Origin: Candidatus Caldarchaeum sp.
GTDB taxonomy: Archaea > Thermoproteota > Nitrososphaeria_A > Caldarchaeales > Caldarchaeaceae
NCBI GenBank assembly: GCA_025058435.1
Contig: JANXEM010000043.1
Location: 1-22,906 of the forward strand
DNA: 22,906 nucleotides
Direction: 5' to 3'
Made by a program: the position numbers and the translations under genes. The notes below the pieces were generated by a model. That model searched no databases and had not been told where the DNA came from. It saw nothing but the letters and a program-made list of their open reading frames with translations. Of the stretch, positions 15,765 to 21,697 are shown piece by piece (position 1 is the stretch's first letter; the number at the start of each line of letters is the position of its first letter).

Positions 15765-15791
15765 AGATGATTTGATTGCCGATGACGGAAT

Positions 15792-16922
15792 ATGTCTCAG
15801 GAGCTGGAACGGATAGCGGCTTCGAGGGCCCGTGAAGCGGTTAACTTCGACAAACTTGGTCAAAGACACAAAGCGATAAAGTCCTACCGGGAAGCAATCG
15901 ACGTTCTCTGGAAGCTCTACCGTCTATCGCCCGACGGAAGCGTCAAAAAAATTTACGCAGACAAAATCAAGGAATACCAGAACCGCATCGAAGAGCTTCA
16001 AAGCGATTCAGCGCCAGCGGTAACCATTTCGCCGGAAATATCGCCGGAACCATCCCCCGCAACCAAACCGTCCAGCCTTTCAAGGGAAAAACCCAACGTC
16101 CACTGGGACGACATCGTAAACATCGAAGAAGCCAAAAAAGCGATACGAGAAAGCATCGTCTTCCCCACCAAACGGCCAGACCTGTTTCCTCTGGGATGGC
16201 CACGCGGCATCCTGTTGTTCGGGCCGCCGGGATGCGGGAAAACTCTTCTGGCCGCGGCCGTCGCCTCCGAGCTTGACGCCAGCTTCTACGTCCTCGACGC
16301 GGCAACTGTGATGTCGAAATGGCTCGGCGAATCGGAGCGGAACATTTCCAAAGTTTTCAACCAGTGCCGTCAGGAGGCGAGAACGGGGAAGCCATGCATC
16401 ATTTTCATCGACGAAATCGATTCGCTTACCACTGAAAGGTTCATGGAAGTTGGCGGAGAAGCCCGTGTCAGGAACCAGCTCATCAAGGAGATGGACGGTA
16501 TTTTGGACAAGGGTCGTAAAGATTTTCTCTACGTGTTGGCGGCGACCAACAAGCCGTGGCATCTTGACGAGCCTTTTATCAGGAGGTTTCAGAAGAGGAT
16601 TTTTGTTCCTCTACCAGACCTCGAAGCCCGTAATCTACTGTTCCAGAAATACACGAAAGGGTTGCGTATGGACAGCAACGTGGAGCTTTCCCAACTGGCG
16701 AAGATAACCGACGGCTATTCGGCCGCCGACATCCACGACATCTGCATGGAGGCCCAGCTCAAAGTAGTCAGCGAATTCTTCGCATCCAACTCAGGCGAAA
16801 AAGGAGAACCAAGAATGCTGACGATGGACGACTTTATGGAAATCATCAAGAAAAGAAAACATTCGGTCGTTCTCGAAAACCTCAAAAAACTCCTCGACTG
16901 GAACGCAAAACACGGCACCTAA
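15792..16922 (+). CDS. cdvC: CdvC, Vps4-like AAA ATPase
   Basis: A 376-residue AAA ATPase that remodels ESCRT-III polymers during archaeal cell division. Residues 1-70 form a three-helix MIT domain (AREAVNFDKLGQRHKAIKSY, KIYADKIKEYQNRIEELQ) that binds the CdvB tail. A Pro/Ser linker (71-100) leads to the AAA domain: PNVHWDDI, Walker A GPPGCGKT (144-151), pore-loop region MSKWLGESERN (174-184), Walker B CIIFIDEID (202-210), sensor AATNKPW, and the arginine-finger region IRRFQKRIFVPLPD. The C-terminal helix region resembles Vps4. Length is normal. It is divergent from the Smc5/6-like operon and convergent with cdvB, overlapping its stop by 4 nt. No cdvA lies in the window. Confidence 0.95.
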   Translation: MSQELERIAASRAREAVNFDKLGQRHKAIKSYREAIDVLWKLYRLSPDGSVKKIYADKIKEYQNRIEELQSDSAPAVTISPEISPEPSPATKPSSLSREKPNVHWDDIVNIEEAKKAIRESIVFPTKRPDLFPLGWPRGILLFGPPGCGKTLLAAAVASELDASFYVLDAATVMSKWLGESERNISKVFNQCRQEARTGKPCIIFIDEIDSLTTERFMEVGGEARVRNQLIKEMDGILDKGRKDFLYVLAATNKPWHLDEPFIRRFQKRIFVPLPDLEARNLLFQKYTKGLRMDSNVELSQLAKITDGYSAADIHDICMEAQLKVVSEFFASNSGEKGEPRMLTMDDFMEIIKKRKHSVVLENLKKLLDWNAKHGT

Positions 16923-17698
16923 GTCGCTTCAGCTGTCTCCAGCTGGATCAGGCCTTTTTCGTGAAGGCTTTTCAACGCCTCGGATACAGCCTCCGCGTCG
17001 AGTTTGAGCTGTGAGGCGCATGCTTCGAGGTCAAGTTCGTCGAGGTTGTTTTCAGATACATACCTATAGACGGCCTTCTCCACATCCGTTAGCTTAGGCG
17101 CTTCGGGGAATGATTGAAGGATTTTCTCCGCGGCGATTCTCCTTGCCTGCTCCAGAACGAAAGATGCTTCTTCCGATGTCTCCGCAACCCTGTCGGAAAC
17201 AGGCTCAACGTAGACTCCGGCCGAAGACATAAAATCATCTATCATGCCCATCAAGCTTCTGAGGTTTTCCGAAGCTTCGGGAGCGACGTCCTTGATTTCG
17301 TCGACGACGTTTTCGAGCATCGCCGCTAAAGGCCTTATCAGACTTAGAGCCTCACCCAGTTCGAGAATGCTTTCAAGCCGTATCTTGACCTGCAGCAGAA
17401 CCAACTGGCTGTGCAAAACTATTCCGGCCAGCTTCTTAATTTCCGCGATTTCCGACGCGTAGATCTTGGCTTTTTCATCGTCTTTCGCCTGAAGTGCTTC
17501 GACCGTTCTTTCGAAATATTCCCGGCTCCGTGCGAGCATTTCGCGGTATTTGTTGTTGAGCCTCTCGATGTGGGCGTTCAAAGTTGTCACCGCTTTTTCG
17601 ACTCGGCCCTTAAACTCGTCGGTTAGCTCAACCGGCTGGAAAAATTGCTGTTCCTCCTGTCCCACCCATTCATTTTTCTTCTTCAGAAATCCCAGCAT
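16919..17698 (-). CDS. cdvB: CdvB, ESCRT-III (Snf7-family) division protein
   Basis: A 259-residue ESCRT-III homologue that polymerises at the division septum. Residues about 20-190 form the helical Snf7-type core: a basic first helix pair (FKGRVEKAVTTLNAHIERLN, KYREMLARSREYFERTVEAL), then KIYASEIAEIKKLAGIVLHS and acidic later helices (NVVDEIKDVAPE, GMIDDFMSSAG). A short Pro-containing linker SFPEAPKLTD (196-205) could hold the MIT-binding motif for CdvC. Residues 203-256 form the winged helix typical of full-length CdvB (VEKAVYRYVSENN, LDAEAVSEALKSLHEKGLIQ), which in Sulfolobus-type archaea recruits to CdvA. The presence of the winged helix marks it as CdvB rather than a short paralogue. ATG start with a TATA-like box 23 nt upstream. 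Convergent with cdvC. Confidence 0.92.
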   Translation of the reverse strand: MLGFLKKKNEWVGQEEQQFFQPVELTDEFKGRVEKAVTTLNAHIERLNNKYREMLARSREYFERTVEALQAKDDEKAKIYASEIAEIKKLAGIVLHSQLVLLQVKIRLESILELGEALSLIRPLAAMLENVVDEIKDVAPEASENLRSLMGMIDDFMSSAGVYVEPVSDRVAETSEEASFVLEQARRIAAEKILQSFPEAPKLTDVEKAVYRYVSENNLDELDLEACASQLKLDAEAVSEALKSLHEKGLIQLETAEAT

Positions 17699-17721
17699 CC
17701 AGCACAGCTTTCAAGAACGTG

Positions 17722-17729
17722 TTAATAAT
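17722..17729 (-). promoter_or_regulatory. TATA-like box for cdvB
   Basis: On the minus strand this reads ATTATTAA, 23 nt before the cdvB ATG. It indicates that cdvB has its own promoter, separate from the zinc-finger gene 95 nt upstream. Confidence 0.5.
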
Positions 17730-17793
17730 CTTCATCGTAGACGAAACTGTGGGTATTCTGCGGTGAATACTATGTTACTACGGCGCAATTAGG

Positions 17794-18207
17794 TCATGAA
17801 CAGCGGGAGAGGTAAATGTCTTCTCTTTCGTATTCGGCTGTCCAAGTCTGTTTGGAGCTATGTTTAAGCCGTAGCCCGACGAGGACATATCCTTCAGGCG
17901 TGTTGCTCATCGACATTTTAACAGCGTCGTCTATCGACTCGGCCACGAGCTCTTTCATCAGTCTTTTGTCGCCTTTCTCTCTTTCAGTTCTGTAACAGAC
18001 GAGACAGAGGGTTTTTCCCCTCAGTACGGTTACGGTCATCCGCCTGACCTGCGAGCCGCATGAATCGCAGACGACCTGCTGGATGCCACAGTCGCGGCAG
18101 ACGTAGCCAAACCCAGTTATGTAGTGAAAAGCCTCGGGTTTTTCCGATTCTTTACCGCAGACTCTGCAACGGGCTTTTTCCGATTTCTTGTGCTGATGTC
18201 CGAGCAT
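17794..18207 (-). CDS. Small zinc-finger protein with four CxxC motifs, function unknown
   Basis: A 137-residue protein I do not recognise. The first half carries four CxxC knuckles: CRVC (14-17), CRDC (37-40), CDSC (47-50) and CLVC (68-71), enough for two zinc sites, probably of treble-clef or LIM-like arrangement. The second half (about 75-137) has no cysteines until CS at the very end. It contains a helix (KRLMKELVAESIDDAVKMSM) and a strand-rich segment (EGYVLVGLRLKHSSK, TAEYEREDIYLSR). It is upstream of cdvB on the same strand with a gap of 95 nt and has its own TATA-like box (18232-18239, CTTTATTC on the minus strand, 24 nt from the ATG). It is divergent from sufD. A nucleic-acid or protein-binding role is plausible but unproven. 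Confidence 0.8.
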   Translation of the reverse strand: MLGHQHKKSEKARCRVCGKESEKPEAFHYITGFGYVCRDCGIQQVVCDSCGSQVRRMTVTVLRGKTLCLVCYRTEREKGDKRLMKELVAESIDDAVKMSMSNTPEGYVLVGLRLKHSSKQTWTAEYEREDIYLSRCS

Positions 18208-18256
18208 CTGAATTTCGGATATGATTGCGTTGAATAAAGGTTTACCAAAGATACAG

Positions 18257-18264
18257 CTAATAAC
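18257..18264 (+). promoter_or_regulatory. TATA-like box for sufD
   Basis: CTAATAAC, 29 nt before the TTG at 18294. It lies in the 86-nt divergent region shared with the zinc-finger gene, whose own TATA-like box is at 18232-18239 on the other strand. Confidence 0.4.
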
Positions 18265-18293
18265 GGGAAAGGCTGGCGGTTTGTTGGTGCGTT

Positions 18294-19655
18294 TTGAGTT
18301 CGTCAGAGGCCGTCGCCAAGAAATTTTCGCAAGGCCCTGAATGGCTACGCAGCCTGAGGGTCAAATGTTTTGAAATGTATTCTTCTCTTCCGCCGGAGGT
18401 TTCGGAGCTTTACGTCCGGCACTACGAAGCACCCACTATCGACGACCAGAAGGTCCTCGAAAACATCGACGCCGAAGACAGCCGCTCCGTTCCACAGGAC
18501 TTCATCCATTTGACGGAGGATTCAGCGCATCCGACCGCGATATTCGTCGGCAAACATCTCGTTCACATACATCTAACAGAAGAAGTCGAAAAGACAGGCG
18601 CATTATTTCTGAGCTGGGACAAGGCCGTGGAACGTCAAGAATTCATCGTCAAAGACGCCTACAACAGAATTCTCAACTCGCCCTACGTCGACAAATACTC
18701 CTACCTCATCCACGCACTCACCAACGCCGGCGTCTTCATCCGAATCCCCGAAAAAACCCAGTTGTCAAAGCCCTTCAGAATCGTCTACATCCTCGACAAA
18801 CCATATGAAGCCGTTTTCAGCAAAGTCGTCGTAATCGGCGGAAAACAATCGGCCGCGTCGGTCATCGAAGAGATACACGGGCTCCCCGAAGCTGATGGAA
18901 GCATCCTCGGCCATCACACGCATGTTATAGGACTTCAAGACAGCAACTTGAAGCACAGCACCCTCCAAAACATGTCCCACAGCCAAATATATCTCGCCAA
19001 CCGCGTCGCCGATACGGGAGCGAATTCATCGGCCATGGTGGTGGGCTCGGTCATCGGAGGAGCGGTCTCCAAAATCCGCGTCGACAGCTCCATGCATGGG
19101 GACGGCGCCAGCGTCAACGACTTGGAAATCGCTTTCGGAGACGACGAGCAAAGAATAGACGTGACGGCCAACCTCCATCACATCGGTTTCGGAACGCAGG
19201 GGCGAGTGATAGCGAAAGGGGTGGTCAAGGACAAGGCCAAGTCGATATTCAAAGGCGTCATCACCATCGAGAAGCCCGCCAAAGGAACGAGCGCCTACCT
19301 CGCCGAACACGCCATGATAATGAGCCCCGAAGCAAGGGCCTACGCTATACCATCGCTTGAAATCATGACCGACGAAGTCAAGGCAACTCATTCGGCCAGC
19401 GTCAGCCAAATCGACCCCGAGCAGATCTACTACCTGATGGCCCGTGGAATCCCCGAACAGGAGGCCCGTAAAATGCTGGCCCTCGGCTTTTTTGAACCCG
19501 TCGTTTCGATGGTCGATTTGGACGAAGTCCGCTGGGGCCTCCGGAGCCTGCTCGAAGGAAAATGGGGAGGAACCGTAACCGAACTTTTCGAAGAGCCGGA
19601 AGTAACGGTGACAAGCCTTTTCGGAACCCACTACAAATACCGGTATGGAAAATAG
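18294..19655 (+). CDS. sufD: SufD-type Fe-S cluster assembly scaffold protein (SufB/SufD family)
   Basis: A 453-residue member of the SufB/SufD family, which with the SufC ATPase builds Fe-S clusters. The central beta-helix is recognisable (GHHTHVIGLQDSNLKHSTLQ, NLHHIGFGTQGRVIAKGVVK, KSIFKGVITIEKPAKGTSAY). The end of the beta-helix reads VKATHSASVSQIDPEQIYYL (about 362-381), keeping the histidine (H366) that SufD uses at the SufB interface, whereas SufB has Cys-containing motifs here. SufD is therefore preferred over SufB. The tail helix follows (ARGIPEQEARKMLALGFFEP). The TTG start is the only start near the family N-terminus. No sufC or sufB is present in the window. The 3' end overlaps the Nudix gene by 11 nt. 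Confidence 0.88.
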   Translation: MSSSEAVAKKFSQGPEWLRSLRVKCFEMYSSLPPEVSELYVRHYEAPTIDDQKVLENIDAEDSRSVPQDFIHLTEDSAHPTAIFVGKHLVHIHLTEEVEKTGALFLSWDKAVERQEFIVKDAYNRILNSPYVDKYSYLIHALTNAGVFIRIPEKTQLSKPFRIVYILDKPYEAVFSKVVVIGGKQSAASVIEEIHGLPEADGSILGHHTHVIGLQDSNLKHSTLQNMSHSQIYLANRVADTGANSSAMVVGSVIGGAVSKIRVDSSMHGDGASVNDLEIAFGDDEQRIDVTANLHHIGFGTQGRVIAKGVVKDKAKSIFKGVITIEKPAKGTSAYLAEHAMIMSPEARAYAIPSLEIMTDEVKATHSASVSQIDPEQIYYLMARGIPEQEARKMLALGFFEPVVSMVDLDEVRWGLRSLLEGKWGGTVTELFEEPEVTVTSLFGTHYKYRYGK

Positions 19656-20187
19656 GCTGAAAACATTAACCACGCCGACGGCGGAAGTCGAGCCCGGGCC
19701 CGGAACGGCCGCTGTGGCAGTTGTTGCGGCGGAGGGGTTCCGGGTTCTGGTTGTGAAAAGGGTTGTGAGAAGCGATGACCCCTGGTCGGGTCAAATCGCT
19801 TTCCCCGGCGGTAGATGGAAGCCCAGCGACACAAGCCTTTTTGAAACAGCGTTGCGCGAGCTTGAAGAAGAAACGGGCGTTCACAGGGATTTCGTCAAGG
19901 CCATCGGCCCGATGCAGTCAATCAGCCCCGCCAACATGCCGACGCTCAAAGTCCAGCCCTTTCTTTTCACCCTCCAAAAGAAAGCAGACCCAAGGCCCGG
20001 CCCGGAAGTGCAGAAGGTTTTCTGGTTGCCGTTGAAAGGTTTAGAGAAAAAAACTTTCACCGTCTATTCCAGTTATTTACGGCGCGAAGTTACCACGTCG
20101 GGCTACGATTACGGAGGAGAGGTCGTGTGGGGGATGACCGCGAGGGTTATCGAGCGGTTTGAGGAGATGGTTAGAGACGGGGTTTGA
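19645..20187 (+). CDS. Nudix hydrolase, CoA-diphosphatase-like
   Basis: A 180-residue Nudix protein that should split a nucleoside-diphosphate bond. The Nudix box is present as GG-R-x(5)-D ... ETALRELEEETGV, with the catalytic RELEEETG metal site intact. Just before it, RVVRSDDPWSGQIAFPGG resembles the motif specific to CoA pyrophosphatases (NUDT7/8 type: R-(S)-x(n)-GQ-(I/V)-(A/S)-FPGG), which hydrolyse CoA to phosphopantetheine and 3',5'-ADP. Substrate is thus probably CoA or a CoA derivative, but this is inferred. It overlaps sufD by 11 nt and so is translationally coupled. Its 3' end overlaps the convergent PLP-enzyme gene by 17 nt. Confidence 0.88.
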   Translation: MENRLKTLTTPTAEVEPGPGTAAVAVVAAEGFRVLVVKRVVRSDDPWSGQIAFPGGRWKPSDTSLFETALRELEEETGVHRDFVKAIGPMQSISPANMPTLKVQPFLFTLQKKADPRPGPEVQKVFWLPLKGLEKKTFTVYSSYLRREVTTSGYDYGGEVVWGMTARVIERFEEMVRDGV

Positions 20188-21439
20188 CGAACAGTTCGGC
20201 ACCGTAAATCAGGGTTTCGACGTCTTCCTCGGTGTGGGCCGCGGATATAAAGAGATGCGGGTTATGAAGCGGGACGAAGAGGATTCCGTTTTTGATGAGG
20301 TGTTTACTGAATTCGATTGTTAGTTTGACGTCTTTCGTCCTGTTGGCTGTGTGGATGTCTCTGGGTTGTTCTTTGGTGAAATGTATGCAGACGAGTGAGC
20401 CGATGCCGGTTATGTGGACGCCGAGCGGCTGGAGAACCTCCTCCAACCCTTTACGGGCCTTTTCACCCAACTTTTCCAAACGACCGTAGACCTCCCCCTT
20501 CTCCAACTCCTTCAGCAATTCGTAGCCAGCCCTCATGGTCAAAGGATTTCCGCTGTAGGTTCCGCCATGGAAAACTCTTTCATAGAAGTTGACGTGCTTC
20601 CGCTGGTCAAGAACACCCATAATCTCCTCTTTTCCACCGAAGGCCCCCGCGGGGAAAGGCCCTCCGCCCACCGATTTGCCCAAAACAGTCATGTCCGGAA
20701 TTACTCCAAACCGTTGTTGAGCACCGCCGGGGGCAAGCCGGAACCCGGTTATGACTTCGTCGAAAATCAAAACAATTCCTTCACGGTCGCAGATTTCTCT
20801 CAACCCCTTCAAATAATCCAGCTCGGCGGGGATGAAGCCGCCGGCTCCCAACACAGGCTCAACGATCATAGCTGCAAGCTCTTTCCCTTTGATTCTTTTC
20901 TCAACCCCTTCGAGGTCGTTGTATGGAAGCAACAAAGTGTTCACCGTCGTCTCCTCGGGAATGCCCAAGCTCGAAGGCTTGTCAATCGGGTAGGTAACGC
21001 CGACTTGGAGACCGTCGTATCCGCCGTGCCATCCACCTTCGATTTTCCCGACAAGCTTACGACGCGTGTATCCCCGTGCCGTCCTAACGGCATACATGTT
21101 GGCTTCGGTCCCGCTGTTCGTCGGCCTCACTTTTTCTATCGACGGAACCATCCGGCAAACCTGCTTCGCCCACTGAATTTCCCAAACATGTGAATATCCG
21201 AAATGTGCGCCACGTTGAAGCTGCTCCATCGCCGCCTCAACCACAGGCCGGAATCCATGACCCATCAAAAGAGCACCATGTCCCATCCAATAATCGACAA
21301 ACTTTTGTCCAAAAACATCCCATACGTAGGCTCCTTCAGCCCTGTCAACGTAGACCGGCACCGGGTCCATGAAACGGACGCCGTAGGTAACACCTCCGGG
21401 AAGATATCTTACGGCTTCGTCGAATAACTTTGGGTCCAC
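20171..21439 (-). CDS. GSA 2,1-aminomutase-like PLP enzyme (class III aminotransferase family)
   Basis: A 422-residue fold-type I PLP enzyme. Near the start it has YLPGGVTYGVR and then AEGAYVWDVFGQKFVDYWMG, typical of the glutamate-1-semialdehyde aminomutase group. NSGTEANMYAVRTAR (108-122) binds the cofactor phosphate, FDEVITGFR (226-234) has the Asp that contacts the pyridine nitrogen, and LGKSVGGGPFPAGAFGG carries the Schiff-base Lys (K255). True HemL usually reads PGGVNSPVRAF at the start; here this differs, so it may be a paralogue acting on another amino acid rather than the tetrapyrrole enzyme. The GTG start has a TATA-like box (21462-21469, TTTTTATT on the minus strand) 22 nt upstream. 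Convergent with the Nudix gene. Confidence 0.88.
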   Translation of the reverse strand: MDPKLFDEAVRYLPGGVTYGVRFMDPVPVYVDRAEGAYVWDVFGQKFVDYWMGHGALLMGHGFRPVVEAAMEQLQRGAHFGYSHVWEIQWAKQVCRMVPSIEKVRPTNSGTEANMYAVRTARGYTRRKLVGKIEGGWHGGYDGLQVGVTYPIDKPSSLGIPEETTVNTLLLPYNDLEGVEKRIKGKELAAMIVEPVLGAGGFIPAELDYLKGLREICDREGIVLIFDEVITGFRLAPGGAQQRFGVIPDMTVLGKSVGGGPFPAGAFGGKEEIMGVLDQRKHVNFYERVFHGGTYSGNPLTMRAGYELLKELEKGEVYGRLEKLGEKARKGLEEVLQPLGVHITGIGSLVCIHFTKEQPRDIHTANRTKDVKLTIEFSKHLIKNGILFVPLHNPHLFISAAHTEEDVETLIYGAELFVKPRL

Positions 21440-21522
21440 GCCTTCAACAGCTATTTACAGAAATAAAAATCTGCTGATAATATCGCTGTATCTTTCGAGT
21501 ATTTCCTAAAGAATGTTCCATG

Positions 21523-21539
21523 TTTTCCGAATCGGAAAA
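21523..21539. promoter_or_regulatory. 17-bp palindrome upstream of the micro-ORF (possible operator)
   Basis: TTTTCCGA and TCGGAAAA form a perfect 8-bp inverted repeat around one A. It directly abuts the TATA-like AACTTAAT (21539-21546) lying 26 nt before the micro-ORF ATG, the position expected for TFB binding. A dimeric regulator bound here would block transcription. The site is also in the intergenic region of the divergent PLP-enzyme gene. Confidence 0.45.
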
Positions 21540-21561
21540 ACTTAATCCAAGGCCGATTGTC

Positions 21562-21587
21562 AAACAACCGAAATGAGTCGGTTGTTT
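21562..21587. repeat. Perfect 10-bp inverted repeat spanning the micro-ORF start
   Basis: AAACAACCGA and TCGGTTGTTT are exact reverse complements separated by six bases (21572-21577) that contain the ATG. It could be an operator at the transcription start or, in RNA, a hairpin placing the start codon in its loop. It shares the CCGA/TCGG core with the palindrome at 21523-21539. Confidence 0.5.
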
Positions 21588-21653
21588 ATTTCGGCGCTCA
21601 TCGCCGCCGACATCGTCTTCTTATCTGTCATCATCTACTTCGCTTCGCTTTAA
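21573..21653 (+). CDS. Possible 26-residue single-helix membrane micro-protein
   Basis: An ATG-started frame of 26 codons and TAA encodes MSRLFISALIAADIVFLSVI followed by IYFASL, almost wholly one transmembrane helix. A TATA-like box (AACTTAAT, 21539-21546) lies 26 nt upstream, the same spacing as at established genes in this window, and two palindromes flank the start. It lies 44 nt before glyA on the same strand. I recognise no family. A random short frame this hydrophobic is possible, so it is a candidate only. It could also act as an upstream regulatory frame for glyA. Confidence 0.4.
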   Translation: MSRLFISALIAADIVFLSVIIYFASL

Positions 21654-21656
21654 CAA

Positions 21657-21664
21657 GTTATACC
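21657..21664 (+). promoter_or_regulatory. TATA-like box for glyA
   Basis: GTTATACC, 33 nt before the glyA ATG. This gives a leader of a few nt. The GGGGTAGG stretch at 21689-21696 is a weak Shine-Dalgarno candidate. Confidence 0.4.
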
Positions 21665-21697
21665 TTGAAATAGGGGGACGGTCGTCTCGGGGTAGGC

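Noticed and set aside
15687..15770. A 27-codon plus-strand frame (MLQILRHIVVYAV...) in the gap before cdvC, 26 nt after a sequence that is TATA-like in both directions
   Set aside because: It has no family likeness and covers the cdvC TATA box. The TATA sequence is better explained as the SMC promoter. Could be a minor transcript, but unsupported.
21440..21697. A riboswitch (glycine type) before serine hydroxymethyltransferase
   Set aside because: The leader between the glyA TATA-like box and ATG is only a few nucleotides, and the rest of the gap is explained by the divergent promoter, palindromes and micro-ORF. No glycine aptamer motif is visible.
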